Shown here in pieces: positions 27,486-38,404 of a stretch of DNA of 64,000 nucleotides. Numbering within the stretch: the first letter of the stretch is position 1; each line of letters starts with the position of its first letter. Under the pieces are notes generated by a model that saw only the letters and a list, made by a program, of their open reading frames with translations, was not told the origin of the DNA and did not search any database. Position numbers and translations under genes: made by a program. Source of the DNA: Caldithrix sp. (GTDB taxonomy: Bacteria; Zhuqueibacterota; Zhuqueibacteria; Thermofontimicrobiales; Sulfurfontimicrobiaceae); NCBI GenBank assembly GCA_020722815.1, contig DYKB01000011.1:49501-113500 (forward strand), read 5' to 3'.

Positions 27486-28265
27486 TTAAAAACTTTTCAT
27501 TTTTATCATAATTGTTCCTGCAGAACCAACAGCAATCAAGCGTTGTTTCCAGCCCTGGATGGTTGAAAAAAAGCCATCGGTCAATTTCGCTTTAAAATCA
27601 GATAAAGAATCCCATAAATAGACCCCCTGACGTGGAAGCTGATACGGGTCCAGATCCGAACCAAATTGATGATAATGCATCGTACACGCCCCCTGGTAGC
27701 CCGCTTCTTTGACCGATTGAATGATTCGCGTATTATATCGGCCAAAAGGATAGGAAAAAATCACCGATTCCTGTCCCGTCTCCGCTTTTATTTCATGTTT
27801 TGAAAACGCCAGTTCCTGGCGAAGTCGCTCTTCCGAACATTTTCGTAAATCTGGATGTGTCGATGAGTGGGAGCCGAGTTCCCAGCCGTCCTGAACCAGC
27901 AGATTAATCTCGTTCCAGTCAAGATGTTTGAATTTGCGCCAACCAAGATTGATATCCCAACGGTTATCACTGCCTACAAAATCCGAAATAATAAATAGTG
28001 TAGCGATAAATTTATATTTCTTTAAAATTGGAAATGCAAATTGATAAATTGATTGATAAGCATCATCAAAAGTCAAAATTATTTTTTTCTGATTTGGATT
28101 TGAAAAATCATTTTGAAATAGGTCACGAAATGAAATTGTTTGATAACCAGTTCTGGCCAGAAAATCAATTTGTCGCTCAAATTGAATCGGGGAAACCCGT
28201 GTTATTCCCCACTCCAATCGGGGATCGATTTTATGATAAACCAAAATGGGAACTAAAGCATTCAT
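27486..28265 (-). CDS. Polysaccharide deacetylase (NodB homology)
   Basis: Carbohydrate esterase family 4 protein of 259 residues. Motif 1 LTFDDAY carries the Asp-Asp pair (catalytic base and metal ligand), motif 2 HSSTHPDL gives the two metal-binding His, and motif 3 SYPFGRYN follows. No signal peptide is visible; the N-terminus (MNALVPILVYHKIDPRLEWG) starts directly in the fold. It would remove N- or O-acetyl groups from a cell-wall or capsule glycan; the substrate is not readable. The MerR gene lies ~60 bp downstream. Confidence 0.93.
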   Translation of the reverse strand: MNALVPILVYHKIDPRLEWGITRVSPIQFERQIDFLARTGYQTISFRDLFQNDFSNPNQKKIILTFDDAYQSIYQFAFPILKKYKFIATLFIISDFVGSDNRWDINLGWRKFKHLDWNEINLLVQDGWELGSHSSTHPDLRKCSEERLRQELAFSKHEIKAETGQESVIFSYPFGRYNTRIIQSVKEAGYQGACTMHYHQFGSDLDPYQLPRQGVYLWDSLSDFKAKLTDGFFSTIQGWKQRLIAVGSAGTIMIKMKSF

Positions 28266-28688
28266 GATATTTATTTAATAAAACCCGGAAAAGTATTTAA
28301 GTAACCGTTCACAGGTTCCAGGTTCACCATTCCCAGTTATTGTCGAATTTCATGTTTTCATCGTTCTGCTGATAATAAAGCTTAATTCAAGCGCACTTAT
28401 GCAAGCAGCATAAGCTTTTCAATGCTGAACCCTAAAACTTGAACCTTTGAACGCATCCATATTTATTCCAATAAGTTATTTAGATAATAGATGATAGGAT
28501 AAAAATCCAGAATTGGTGAGCAAACAGTATACCTGATATTGAATGATGAACTATATATAAATTCTCGCGAAAAGGCGTGTTCCTGTCATTCAGAACGGCG
28601 CGAAGCAGCGTGAAGAATCTATATTTTTCAATAAGTTACGAGATTCTTCACTTCGCTCAGAATGATATATAAACTTGAATTTTTAGGA
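28266..28688. repeat. Intergenic with two repeat elements
   Basis: 28313-28453 carries AGGTTCCAGGTTCA motifs on the left and TGAACCCTAAAACTTGAACC motifs on the right, related to the element at 3021-3107, with a hairpin CTTATGC..GCATAAG (28396-28414) inside. 28584-28673 is an inverted pair of the GTCATTC..GAAGAATCT family and lies just past the pnp stop, where it could end the long minus-strand cluster. No gene seen. Confidence 0.6.
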
Positions 28689-30761
28689 TTATAATAAAAC
28701 TTTCCGGCTCAAATCAAATTTACCCTGCGGATCAATCTTCAGTAATTTGACTTTTACTTCATCCCCAACTTTTAATACATCCTCCACGCGGGCAACGCGG
28801 TGGTGATCAATCTCGGAAATATGCAACAAACCTTCTTTTCCAGGAATAATTTCGACAAAAGCACCAAATGGCATAATTCGTTTAACTTTACCAAGATAGA
28901 CTTTACCGACTTCTGGTTCTTCGACCATGCCACTAATAATTTCAAAGGCTTTTTCTGCCGCTTCGGCATCAAAAGCTGCGATGGTGACAACACCTTCATC
29001 ACTTATGTCAATGGCAGCACCTGATCGTTCAATAATATCACGAATGGTTTTACCACCAGGTCCAATAATGCCCCCGATTTGATCAGACTTGACTTTAATC
29101 GTGATGATTCGGGGCGCGTATTCGGAAAGCTTGGTTCTCGGCTCAGGAAGTGTTTTACTCATGATGTCCAGAATATAAAATCGTCCTTCGCGGGCTTGCT
29201 CCAGCGCCTGTCGGATAATTTCCATTGAAATACCCTGAATTTTAATATCCATCTGGAAAGCAGTAATGCCTTTTCGATTTCCGGCGACTTTAAAATCCAT
29301 ATCGCCCAGATGATCTTCATCGCCAAGAATATCAGATAAGACTTTTACCGTATCGCCTTCTTTAATTAAGCCCATGGCGATGCCTGCGACGGCTTCTTTA
29401 ATTGGTACCCCCGCATCCATCAGTGATAGAGAACCGGCACAAACTGTCGCCATAGATGAAGATCCATTCGATTCCATGATATCTGAAACGACACGAACAG
29501 TGTAGGGGAAGATGGTATCGGATGGCATCATTGGTTTTAATGAACGCTCGGCTAGATTTCCATGTCCAACTTCACGACGTCCGGGACCGCGTAAAGGTTT
29601 CACCTCGCCAACACTGTACGGGGGAAAATTATAATGGAGCATGTAACTTTTCCAGAATTCACCTTCCAACTCGTCGATTTTCTGTTCGTCCATTTTCGAA
29701 CCGAGTGTGGTGACTGCCAGCGCCTGAGTTTGGCCACGAGTAAACAGGGCTGATCCATGTGTTCTTGGTAACAGACCAGTTTCACAGGTAATCGGGCGTA
29801 TTTCGGTGGTAGTACGTCCATCAACACGACGTCCGTTTTCGATAATCATTTTACGAAAATGCGTTTTATAGACTTTTTGAATGATTTCATTGATTATTTT
29901 TTCGCTCTCAGGAAACGCTTCACTAAATTTTTCAACACTTTCTTTTAGAAAAGTGCTTAGCGTATCATTGCGGGTCGTCTTATCGGTAATATTCAATATT
30001 TCCGGAATTTTTTCTTCGGCCAGTGCCGTCACTTGCGTTTCGAGTTCAGGTTGGGTTACTTTTTCCTCCACGACCTGTTTGGTTTTGCCACATTCAGCTA
30101 TTAGCTCTTTTTGCGCCTGAATGAGCGGTTGCATCACTTCAAAACCAAATTGCAGGGCAGCCACCATTTCATCCTCTGAAATCTCATTCGACTCACCTTC
30201 CACCATTAGAATCGATTGTTCTGAAGCAGCAATGACCAGTTCGATATCGCTTCCAGTCAATTGTTCAAAAGTGGGATTGACCACAAATTCACCATTGATT
30301 CTGCCAACCCGAACAGCAGCTATTGGCCCAGCAAATGGGATGGTCGAAATGCAAAGGGCTGCAGAAGCCCCCAAAACTGCCAGTACATCAGGATTATTTT
30401 TCTTGTCAGCCGAAAGAACATTGGCGATGACCTGGACTTCATTTCGATAATTTTCGGGAAATAGGGGACGAAGGGGGCGATCGATGATTCGGGCGCTTAG
30501 AATCTCGCGTTCACTTGGTTTTCCTTCCCGTTTAAAGAAACCTCCGGGGATTTTGCCGGCAGCATAAGCCATTTGTCGATATTCCACCGAAAGTGGGAAA
30601 AAATCAATTTCTTCGAGCGGCGTTTTACTCGACACGGCGGTTGTATGAACTACGGTATCCTCAAATTGGACCCAACACGCACCATCGGCCTGTTTTGCCA
30701 ATTTACCGGTTTCAAAAATCAATGTTCGACCACCCAAGACTACTTCTTTACGATAAATCAT
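28689..30761 (-). CDS. pnp: Polyribonucleotide nucleotidyltransferase (PNPase)
   Basis: 3'-5' phosphorolytic exoribonuclease of the RNA degradosome. I choose the second of two adjacent ATGs (MIYRKEVVLGG) because GGAGG lies 4 bases upstream; the frame remains open further upstream but without a ribosome site. Two RNase PH-like domains flank an all-helical domain. The catalytic aspartates lie in LGDEDHLGDMDFKV. The C-terminal KH domain (GGIIGPGGKTIRDIIE) and S1 domain (GKVKRIMPFGAFVEI) are complete. It follows rpsO, the usual rpsO-pnp order. Confidence 0.98.
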   Translation of the reverse strand: MIYRKEVVLGGRTLIFETGKLAKQADGACWVQFEDTVVHTTAVSSKTPLEEIDFFPLSVEYRQMAYAAGKIPGGFFKREGKPSEREILSARIIDRPLRPLFPENYRNEVQVIANVLSADKKNNPDVLAVLGASAALCISTIPFAGPIAAVRVGRINGEFVVNPTFEQLTGSDIELVIAASEQSILMVEGESNEISEDEMVAALQFGFEVMQPLIQAQKELIAECGKTKQVVEEKVTQPELETQVTALAEEKIPEILNITDKTTRNDTLSTFLKESVEKFSEAFPESEKIINEIIQKVYKTHFRKMIIENGRRVDGRTTTEIRPITCETGLLPRTHGSALFTRGQTQALAVTTLGSKMDEQKIDELEGEFWKSYMLHYNFPPYSVGEVKPLRGPGRREVGHGNLAERSLKPMMPSDTIFPYTVRVVSDIMESNGSSSMATVCAGSLSLMDAGVPIKEAVAGIAMGLIKEGDTVKVLSDILGDEDHLGDMDFKVAGNRKGITAFQMDIKIQGISMEIIRQALEQAREGRFYILDIMSKTLPEPRTKLSEYAPRIITIKVKSDQIGGIIGPGGKTIRDIIERSGAAIDISDEGVVTIAAFDAEAAEKAFEIISGMVEEPEVGKVYLGKVKRIMPFGAFVEIIPGKEGLLHISEIDHHRVARVEDVLKVGDEVKVKLLKIDPQGKFDLSRKVLL

Positions 30762-31252
30762 CATTCCTCCAACAGAATTGAATATTTTTAATAATCGGCC
30801 AGCATTCAAGTCAATATACGATCTGAAAGCGGGAAATCCTTTGCGGCTTTATCAGTTAATCAGGTCATTCTGATTATTAATTATTTTTCGTCAAAATTTT
30901 ATCGGGACTTTTCCAAGTATCAGTTTTAATGATTTTTTCAAAATAAAAGCGGCTGCAATTAAATAGTGACTATTCAAATTATCAAAAAATAGCTATTTAA
31001 CACACTGTAGCTAATCCCCAAAGTTACTCAAACAACCTGAACCGTCTGCTTATCGATTTCTACACTCACAATTGATGCGCGATACGCTATCACTGAAAAC
31101 CACTCAATTAGTGGAGTAATTGAAACATTACCAGGTTGAAATTTGATGAAATCAAATAAATAGCCCGGCAACACATTGGCCCAAAAAGGTTATCATATAT
31201 AACGTGGTAGAAAAACCTGAATTGGAATTTTATTTACAAAAAAGTTTTATGC
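30762..31252. other. rpsO-pnp intergenic leader
   Basis: About 490 bp between the rpsO stop and the pnp start on the minus strand. In many bacteria this leader holds a pnp promoter and a hairpin cut by RNase III for autocontrol. I see no strong hairpin here beyond short AT-rich pairings; the region is otherwise unremarkable. Confidence 0.5.
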
Positions 31253-31522
31253 TTACCGGCGAATACCTAATTTCTTAATAATTTCACGGTAGCGCGTAAT
31301 ATCTTTTTTCAATAAATAGTTAAGTAAACGACGACGACGACCAACCATAATCAATAAACCACGCCGGGAGTGATGGTCTTTTTTATGAACAATCAAATGT
31401 TCCGTCAACTGACGGATTTTTTCTGATAAAATCGCAATTTGAGTCTCCGCCTTGCCGGTATCCTGATCAGTGGTACCATAAGTTTTGACAATTTCGTATT
31501 TGACAGATTTCGTTAAAGCCAT
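31253..31522 (-). CDS. rpsO: 30S ribosomal protein S15
   Basis: Primary rRNA-binding protein of the small subunit platform; 89 residues, the normal size. Signature [20 protein letters not shown] and [15 protein letters not shown], which contacts the 16S three-way junction. AAGGAGG lies 4-5 bases before the ATG. It sits between ribF and pnp in the conserved order. S15 often represses its own mRNA through a leader structure; I cannot identify one with confidence in the 213 bp upstream. Confidence 0.98.
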   Translation of the reverse strand: MALTKSVKYEIVKTYGTTDQDTGKAETQIAILSEKIRQLTEHLIVHKKDHHSRRGLLIMVGRRRRLLNYLLKKDITRYREIIKKLGIRR

Positions 31523-31735
31523 TAATCCTCCTTATTGGCTATTCTTAATTTGAGGTAATCAATTTGTAACTGTTTAGCCTGATAGGCTGTAGGTATTTAG
31601 GTTATAGGAAACATTTTCATTTTTCTTCAGGTCAAAACAAATATATCATCTCGTCTTGAGGTAAAATTATTTGCTAAAAACCTAAAAAGCTACTACCCAA
31701 ACAATCTCCCCGGTTACAACAATTTTATATATTTT

Positions 31736-32680
31736 TTAGTTAGTTATTACTTGCGCAAAATTTTGACGCACATAATTCACATCTTTTTGTATCTGTGCTG
31801 TCAATTGTGTCATATCCTGAAATTTAAGCTCCTCGCGGATAAACGCCAGGAATTCAACTTCCAGCGTTTGGCCATATAAATCACCTGTAAAATCCAGCAA
31901 ATAAACTTCAATCGAACGACTCGCCTCTGAAAAAGTCGGTCGCACACCGGTATTTAATGCTCCCAGATATTTTTGCGATCCGACTTTTACAATGACAGCA
32001 TAAATTCCATCTTTTGGTATTAATTTTTGCGGGTTGATCGGCACCAAATTCGCGGTCGGAAAATTCATCATCCGACCGCGTTTTTCACCTGAAACAACCT
32101 CACCCTTTAGTGCATAATTTCTCCCCAAAAACTGTCTTACCCGGCTAAAATTACCGCTGCGAATCAGTTGCCGCAGGGAAGTGCTACTCACAACCTCATT
32201 ATCAATTCTCACAACATCGGCTAATTCAATTTCAAAATTATGCTGAATCGCAAGTTCTTTTAGCAATTTCACATCACCAGTGCGACTCTTCCCGAAATGA
32301 TGATCATGTCCGATGATGATGACTTTAAAACCAATTTTTTCAACCAGAATTTTTTCGATAAACTCTCTAGCGGATAATTGAGCGAACGCATTGGTAAAGT
32401 TCAGGATAATCAGCCGATCAATTCCCAGATTTTCCATTACCGTGATTTTTTCTTCGTCAGTGGTGATTAGCCTGATATTTTGCGTCTGCTCAGGATAAAG
32501 TATGAGTCGTGGATGAGGGGAAAATGTGATAATAGTGCTCAATCCTTTAATTTGTGAAGCTTTTTTCTGGACTTTGTCAATTAGTGCCTGATGTCCAAGA
32601 TGAACACCGTCAAACATCCCAACAGTAACCACGGCGTTGAGATTATGTTCAATCACGCTTAAATCCCGATATATTTCCAT
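31736..32680 (-). CDS. ribF: Bifunctional riboflavin kinase/FAD synthetase
   Basis: Makes FMN from riboflavin and then FAD. 314 residues. The N-terminal FAD-synthetase (nucleotidyltransferase) domain shows GMFDGVHLGHQALI and GHDHHFGKSRTGD, and SSTSLRQLI. The C-terminal riboflavin-kinase domain shows GEVVSGEKRGRMMNFPTANL and DGIYAVIVKVG. Both halves are complete. It lies 13 bp after truB in the rimP-to-pnp cluster. Confidence 0.97.
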   Translation of the reverse strand: MEIYRDLSVIEHNLNAVVTVGMFDGVHLGHQALIDKVQKKASQIKGLSTIITFSPHPRLILYPEQTQNIRLITTDEEKITVMENLGIDRLIILNFTNAFAQLSAREFIEKILVEKIGFKVIIIGHDHHFGKSRTGDVKLLKELAIQHNFEIELADVVRIDNEVVSSTSLRQLIRSGNFSRVRQFLGRNYALKGEVVSGEKRGRMMNFPTANLVPINPQKLIPKDGIYAVIVKVGSQKYLGALNTGVRPTFSEASRSIEVYLLDFTGDLYGQTLEVEFLAFIREELKFQDMTQLTAQIQKDVNYVRQNFAQVITN

Positions 32681-32693
32681 TACTCACAAAGAC

Positions 32694-33371
32694 TCATTTT
32701 CCAATCGCAAGCAACTGCACCAAACGTTCAATCGACAGTGAATCTTCAATCCGATAGGGGCCAATCCGAGTGCGTACCAGTGATTTGACAAATCCGCCAC
32801 AGCCTAATTTTTCGCCAATATCGCGTGCCAATGACCGAATATAGGTTCCTTTTGCACAGCATATTTTTAATTTAATAATGGGAAGCTGCATCTCCAGTAT
32901 CTCAATCCCATAAATTTGGATTTTTCGGGGTGCCAGCGCTATCATCTTGCCTTCGCGTGCGAACTGGTATGCGCGTTTCCCCTTAATTTTTATTGCCGAA
33001 AATTGAGGTGGCACCTGTTCGATTTCACCAACAAATTGCTGAATTGTATTTCCGACTTGCTCCTCCCCCAATTGATAGGTTGGAAATGTCTCGATTACTT
33101 TTCCTGTCACATCCAGCGTATCGGTAACCGTCCCCAATTGAATTTCACCAATATATTCTTTATCTAATTCCTGCAAACGCGTAATCTGCTTGGTTGCGCG
33201 ACCGAGTGTAATTAATAATACACCGGACGCAAACGGGTCCAACGTACCGGCATGGCCAACTTTTTTAGTTCGCGTAATATACGTTATTTTGCGAACAACA
33301 TCATAAGAAGTCCATCCCGGCGCTTTAAAAAGATTCAAAATTCCATAAATCGTATATGAATTAACGTCCAT
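32694..33371 (-). CDS. truB: tRNA pseudouridine-55 synthase
   Basis: Forms the universal pseudouridine at position 55 in the tRNA T loop. 225 residues, a short TruB with little or no C-terminal PUA domain. The catalytic motif GHAGTLDPFASGVLLI contains the nucleophilic Asp; KGKRAYQFAREG and CAKGTYIRSLARDIG are the other family blocks. It lies between rbfA and ribF, as in most bacteria. No strong Shine-Dalgarno site precedes the ATG. Confidence 0.97.
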   Translation of the reverse strand: MDVNSYTIYGILNLFKAPGWTSYDVVRKITYITRTKKVGHAGTLDPFASGVLLITLGRATKQITRLQELDKEYIGEIQLGTVTDTLDVTGKVIETFPTYQLGEEQVGNTIQQFVGEIEQVPPQFSAIKIKGKRAYQFAREGKMIALAPRKIQIYGIEILEMQLPIIKLKICCAKGTYIRSLARDIGEKLGCGGFVKSLVRTRIGPYRIEDSLSIERLVQLLAIGK

Positions 33372-33412
33372 TGTTTTATTCAGACCACGACGTTATTATA
33401 AAAATCAATAAG

Positions 33413-33763
33413 CTATCGATTTTCCGTTCTGATCTGGGCAAAAATCCTTTCAATGTTATCCACGTAGTCTTGCGTATCATCATATATAAACTTTATTTCC
33501 GGTACATATCTTAACGTCAAACGTTGCCCAATTTCATAACGAATAAATGCCCGGGCGCGATCGAGTGCCTCGATTTTTTCATCGATATTCGCATGTTCAG
33601 CCAACGCACTAAAATAAATTTTGGCAAATTTTAAATCCACTGAAGTTTCGACATGTGTAATGGTTATCATCTTCAATGACGGGTCTTTCACTTCAGACTG
33701 GAGAATCGCCGATATTTCTTGTTGAAGTTGTTTCGCGATTTTTAAAGAACGTTTTGTTTGCAT
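33413..33763 (-). CDS. rbfA: Ribosome-binding factor A
   Basis: Small KH-fold factor (116 residues) for maturation of the 16S 5' end, helpful at low temperature. Recognised by the family pattern RSLKIAKQLQQEISAILQ, DPSLKMITITHVETSVDLKFAKIYFS and LRYVPEIKFIYDD. It lies 9 bp after the DUF503 gene and 41 bp before truB. Confidence 0.96.
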   Translation of the reverse strand: MQTKRSLKIAKQLQQEISAILQSEVKDPSLKMITITHVETSVDLKFAKIYFSALAEHANIDEKIEALDRARAFIRYEIGQRLTLRYVPEIKFIYDDTQDYVDNIERIFAQIRTENR

Positions 33764-33772
33764 TGAAGTTAC

Positions 33773-34054
33773 CTAATAAATCGTTGTAGCATATCGGATT
33801 AATTCTACCCGACCATCTAATTCGATGAAGTTAATCACCTGAGCAATAACTTTATCAATAAATTTGCTTTCATTCGCGACAATCGAAACGCCCAAAACCG
33901 CTCGCTGCCATTTTTCATTATCACCAACTTCTGAAATCGAAACATTAAATCGCTGACGGATGCGTTTTTTCAGACTTTCCAAAACAAATCGTTTCTCTTT
34001 CAGCGAATTACTCGCCGGTATAAACAATTCTATTTCACTGACTCCAACTAGCAT
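33773..34054 (-). CDS. DUF503 (YlxP-like) protein
   Basis: 93-residue protein of the DUF503/YlxP family, which sits between infB and rbfA in many bacteria and is implicated in ribosome assembly. It shows the family order IELFIPASNSLKEKRFVLES, VSISEVGDNEKWQRAVLGV and the final beta strand. It is 8 bp after infB in the same transcript. Precise activity unknown. Confidence 0.94.
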   Translation of the reverse strand: MLVGVSEIELFIPASNSLKEKRFVLESLKKRIRQRFNVSISEVGDNEKWQRAVLGVSIVANESKFIDKVIAQVINFIELDGRVELIRYATTIY

Positions 34055-34061
34055 AAATATT

Positions 34062-37000
34062 CTATTGTGCCGGGGCTAAGGTTCTCTTTACCTGTATCAA
34101 ACGATAGGGTTCCACAATATCATTTACTTTGACATCATCAAAATTACCAAAACTAATTCCACATTCAAAACCAGCGGTAACTTCTTTGGCATCTTCTTTA
34201 AAACGGCGTAGCGAAATCACTTTGCCATCATAAATCAGTTTATCATCACGATAGAGTTTTACCTTGTCATTTCGTGCCACCCGACCCGTGAGGACGTAAC
34301 TTCCAGCGACTACGCCGACCTTCGGAATTCGGAATACCTGACGCACTTCAATTGTTCCTTTAATATCTTCAACTAATTCAGGTTCCAATAAGCCTTCCAG
34401 GGCATTTTTAACTTCAGAGATGGCATCATAAATGATACTGTATTGTCGAATATCCACCACCTCGCGTTTGGCAACTTCCCGCGCTTTAAGCGTTGGTCGT
34501 ACCTGGAAGCCGATGATAATCGCGTTGGAAGCCGAGGCCAACAAAACATCCGATTCGGAAATGGCTCCGACACCCTTATGGATTACTTTTACGGCGACTT
34601 CCTGGTTCGAAAGTTTTAAGAGCGAATCGCTAATCGCTTCCACCGAACCATCCACATCACCTTTAACGATGATGTTGAGTTCCTTCACCGCACCCTGTTT
34701 AATGCGTCGTGAAATTTCATCCAGGGTCAGCCGCTTATTCCGACGTAAATCCTGCTCGCGTTTAATTTGCCGCCGCTTCAGACTGATTTCACGGGTATCT
34801 TTCTCACTCTTCAGTACGATAAATGAATCGCCCGCTGCCGGTAAGCCGGAAAAACCGACTACCTGCACCGGCACCGAAGGGCCTGCTTTTTCAACACGCT
34901 GATTTCTTTCATTATATAATGAACGTACTTTACCAAAATATTGCCCCACAATAAAGGGCTCACCAACCTTGAGGGTTCCGCTTTGAACAAGAATAGTAGC
35001 GACGACACCCTTCCCTTTATCCAGCCGGCTTTCGATAATGATGCCGCGGGCAGTTCGATTATGGTTTTCTTTCAATTCCAAAACTTCAGCTTCAATCAGG
35101 ATCATATCTAGCAGCTTCGGAATGCCCTGCCCCATTTTCGCTGATATTTCAACGCACTGATATTTACCGCCCCACTCTTCAATCAGCACATTATTCTCGG
35201 CGAGTTGTTTTTTGATCAACTCGGGATTGGCCGTCGGTTTATCTATTTTATTAATCGCCACAATAATAGGAACACCAGCAGCCTGAGCATGATTAATGGC
35301 CTCAATTGTTTGCGGCATCACGGCATCATCCGCCGCGACAACCAGAATGACAATATCCGTTGCCTGGGCACCACGCGCACGCATTGCCGTAAAAGCTTCA
35401 TGGCCGGGCGTATCAAGAAACGTAATCGCCTGACCTTTTACCTGAACTTCATACGCGCCGATGTGCTGGGTAATTCCACCGGCTTCGCCAGCAATAATAT
35501 TACTTTCCCGAATATAATCCAGAAGCGAGGTCTTGCCATGATCAACATGGCCCATAATTGTTACAACCGGCGGACGGGGAGTCAAATTTTCATCTTTTTC
35601 CTCTTCCTCTTCATATTCCTCTAAAATTTCCTGACCATATTCCGGTAAAAATTCGACTTTAAATCCAAACTCATCAGCGACCATCTCAATAACGTCTTTT
35701 TCCAGCCGTTGGTTGATGGAAACGAGCATGCCTAAGGCCATACACTTTTTAATGACCTCAGGAGGCTCAACATCCATCGCCGATGCAAGTTCTGAAACTG
35801 AAAGAAATTCGTTAACCTTGATGAGATTTTCATCTTCTACTTCAATTTCATCGATATCTTTTTGTTGCGTCCTTTTATACTTTTTACGACCACGACCGGC
35901 TTCCTCGATTTTTGCCAGGGTTTGTTTGATACTGGCATCAACCTCGGCTTCGCTGATTTGTACTTTTTTCTTCCGTTTCTTTCGTTTTTTAAGCCGATCT
36001 TTATCTTTTAGCTTTTTATCTGACGATTCTGCTTCTGATTCGCGCCATTTTTTAGCTGATTTCTCTTTTTTGGAACGAATAATTGAATCGCGTAAAAGTT
36101 CTTCTTCGTCAATTTCTTTTGATTCCACTTCAAGATCAGGAGGGATCGATTCCATTGAACCCCCAACCTTTTTACCGCGTTTCTTCCGCTTTCGCTTCTT
36201 AAATCGATCCTTTTCCGCTAAATCTCCGGTCTCTTTCTGCGGAGGTGCCCCTTCCCCGGTCGCCCGTTGTTCAGGGGTACCGGCTGTTTTTGAAGAAACC
36301 TGTGGCGAAACCGAGTGGGCTGGAGGTTTGACCTTAATCTCTTCTGATGAAGCTTTCCCTCGCTGTCCATCAAACCCACTCGCTTTGATTTCCCGCGTTG
36401 CTTCCGGATGCCCTTCTGGTACAGCCCGGTCATGTTCTTCAAGATGATGGGAAGTGGATTCTGTTGCTTGTCGTTTTTCACTGGCAATTTTCGTATCACT
36501 CAATACCGGAATTTCATATTTCTCCTCCACCACAGATGGAGTTTCGCTTAATTTTTCATGTATTTTATCCTGTGGCGTTGCTTCCGATTTTAGCTCATGT
36601 TTCGCGGTCGAAACTGGTGTAGATGGCAATTCAACGGGAGGTTCCATCGGCGTAACGGTTTCACGCTCCTTCATTTCAATAAATTCTTCGCGAGATGTTT
36701 TTTTCTCAGCTTTAAGCGTTTCTTCCACAAAAGCCTCGACCGAATCATGGGAATCAGATGGTTCTTTGGCTTTCCGCTGATCTATACCGAGCTTATCAAC
36801 CATAAATTGCGTTGCAGTTTTAAGCTGTATATCGAGATCTCGTCGCGCGGCTTCCTGCTTGGTTGCTTTTTCAGCATTTTTTTCCTTAATTCGACGGCGA
36901 AATTCAAACTCATTATTCACCGTTTCCTCTTTTTTACCGTATTTCTCTTTAATTTCCTGATATAATTCATCCGAAATCGGACTCATGTGATTTCGGACTT

Positions 37001-37091
37001 CATTACTCTTCATTTTCAGGAATTGAATTAAGGTATCATTTGAAATATCAAATTCTTTTGCGACTTGATATATTCTGCGTTTTGTACTCAA
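34062..37091 (-). CDS. infB: Translation initiation factor IF-2
   Basis: GTPase that brings initiator tRNA to the 30S subunit; 1009 residues. The start is TTG with AGAGGTG upstream. An N-terminal IF2N domain ([20 protein letters not shown]) is followed by ~400 residues of charged, low-complexity linker with Lys/Arg and Glu runs, then a second IF2N-like segment. The G domain begins near residue 515 with [20 protein letters not shown] and NKID, followed by domains II-IV. The long linker is typical of IF-2 and not a sign of damage. The gene is 17 bp after nusA. Confidence 0.98.
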   Translation of the reverse strand: MSTKRRIYQVAKEFDISNDTLIQFLKMKSNEVRNHMSPISDELYQEIKEKYGKKEETVNNEFEFRRRIKEKNAEKATKQEAARRDLDIQLKTATQFMVDKLGIDQRKAKEPSDSHDSVEAFVEETLKAEKKTSREEFIEMKERETVTPMEPPVELPSTPVSTAKHELKSEATPQDKIHEKLSETPSVVEEKYEIPVLSDTKIASEKRQATESTSHHLEEHDRAVPEGHPEATREIKASGFDGQRGKASSEEIKVKPPAHSVSPQVSSKTAGTPEQRATGEGAPPQKETGDLAEKDRFKKRKRKKRGKKVGGSMESIPPDLEVESKEIDEEELLRDSIIRSKKEKSAKKWRESEAESSDKKLKDKDRLKKRKKRKKKVQISEAEVDASIKQTLAKIEEAGRGRKKYKRTQQKDIDEIEVEDENLIKVNEFLSVSELASAMDVEPPEVIKKCMALGMLVSINQRLEKDVIEMVADEFGFKVEFLPEYGQEILEEYEEEEEKDENLTPRPPVVTIMGHVDHGKTSLLDYIRESNIIAGEAGGITQHIGAYEVQVKGQAITFLDTPGHEAFTAMRARGAQATDIVILVVAADDAVMPQTIEAINHAQAAGVPIIVAINKIDKPTANPELIKKQLAENNVLIEEWGGKYQCVEISAKMGQGIPKLLDMILIEAEVLELKENHNRTARGIIIESRLDKGKGVVATILVQSGTLKVGEPFIVGQYFGKVRSLYNERNQRVEKAGPSVPVQVVGFSGLPAAGDSFIVLKSEKDTREISLKRRQIKREQDLRRNKRLTLDEISRRIKQGAVKELNIIVKGDVDGSVEAISDSLLKLSNQEVAVKVIHKGVGAISESDVLLASASNAIIIGFQVRPTLKAREVAKREVVDIRQYSIIYDAISEVKNALEGLLEPELVEDIKGTIEVRQVFRIPKVGVVAGSYVLTGRVARNDKVKLYRDDKLIYDGKVISLRRFKEDAKEVTAGFECGISFGNFDDVKVNDIVEPYRLIQVKRTLAPAQ

Positions 37092-37108
37092 GCGTTAAAA
37101 CACCTCTT

Positions 37109-38350
37109 TTATTTCTCTAAAATATTTTCGATTAAATTCATAATTCTCTCAGCAGTTTTCTGACCAATACCTGGAACTTTTAATAAACCTTCCAGACCTC
37201 CATTTATAATCTCCTGAGCACTTTCTAAACCCGCGCCTATTAATTTTTTACGAAGACCCTCATTTAAGCCATCTATTTGTGATACACTAATTAGTTCTTC
37301 TTTTTCACCAGCCATCTTTTTGAAATCAGATTCCCGTAAGGTTTCGATCTCATATCCTGTCAATTTTGAAGCCAGGCGTCGATTAACGCCCCCTCTGCCA
37401 ATCGCCAGCGAAATCTGATCATTTGACAGAATCGCGGTAGCGGTTTTTTCCTCCTCATCAACTAATACCCGATTGGGTTTGGCTGGACTAAGGGCCCGCG
37501 CAATATAAATTTCCGCTTCCGAGTTCCAATTGATGATATCAATTTTTTCATTATTTAATTCTTTAACAATGGATTGAATGCGAATTCCCTTCATCCCCAC
37601 ACAGGCACCAACCGCATCGATCCGCTTATCATTTGAATAGACCGCAATTTTTGCCCGCTCGCCGGCCTCACGGGCAATTCCTTTCACTTCGATGATCCCT
37701 TCATAAATTTCCGGAACTTCCAGTTCAAAAAGCCGGGATAAAAACATTTCATCCGCTCGGGAAACGATTATTTCGGAACCACGACTGGTTTTCTGCACAT
37801 TTTTGATTACCGCACGAATACTTTCGCCACGTCGATAACGTTCATTTCGTATTTGTTCGTTTTTGGGAAGCACAACCTCAGCCCGATCGACACTGATAAA
37901 AATCTCATCAGCATTCACCTGCCGGATTTCACCATTGACAATTTCACCGGTTCGATTCTTATAGTCCTCAAAAATCGTTTCGCGCTCTAAATCACGCAAC
38001 TTCTGGTTCAGATTTTGTTTGGCTGAGACTATCAGGCGGCGCCCAAAGGAACTGGGATTGATGATTTCGATAAACTCATCTCCAACCTCCAGGTCTGGTT
38101 CCACAGCTTTTGCCGTCTTCACATCGACTTCAAGATTTTCATCAACCACATCCTCTACAATAATCTTATTTTGATAAATTTCGATCTCCCCTTTATCGAG
38201 ATGTACGAAAATATCAAAATTATCGGTCGTCCCATATTTTTTCTTAATCATACTAATGATGATTTCTTGTACAATCTTTGTGAGGACTTCCTTGTCAAGA
38301 CTTTTTTCTTTGATTATCTGGCTAAAAGCTTCGGCAATTTCACTTTTCAT
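37109..38350 (-). CDS. nusA: Transcription termination/antitermination factor NusA
   Basis: RNA-polymerase-binding elongation factor controlling pausing, termination and antitermination. 413 residues: N-terminal polymerase-binding domain, S1 domain (RTGEIVNGEIRQVNADEIFI), two KH domains (GACVGMKGIRIQSIVKELN and AIGRGGVNRRLASKLTGYEI), then a C-terminal helix-hairpin-helix (LLKVPGIGQKTAERIMNLI). AAAGGAGGAAGG precedes the ATG. Between rimP and infB, the universal order. Confidence 0.98.
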   Translation of the reverse strand: MKSEIAEAFSQIIKEKSLDKEVLTKIVQEIIISMIKKKYGTTDNFDIFVHLDKGEIEIYQNKIIVEDVVDENLEVDVKTAKAVEPDLEVGDEFIEIINPSSFGRRLIVSAKQNLNQKLRDLERETIFEDYKNRTGEIVNGEIRQVNADEIFISVDRAEVVLPKNEQIRNERYRRGESIRAVIKNVQKTSRGSEIIVSRADEMFLSRLFELEVPEIYEGIIEVKGIAREAGERAKIAVYSNDKRIDAVGACVGMKGIRIQSIVKELNNEKIDIINWNSEAEIYIARALSPAKPNRVLVDEEEKTATAILSNDQISLAIGRGGVNRRLASKLTGYEIETLRESDFKKMAGEKEELISVSQIDGLNEGLRKKLIGAGLESAQEIINGGLEGLLKVPGIGQKTAERIMNLIENILEK

Positions 38351-38404
38351 GTTGCCGCCTTCCTCCTTTATCTCTCAAAAAATCAAACACATAAAACATT
38401 ATAA

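Noticed and set aside
35713..36447. 244-codon plus-strand open frame
   Set aside because: It is antisense to the low-complexity linker of infB; its Ser/Phe-rich translation mirrors Lys/Glu-rich coding sequence.
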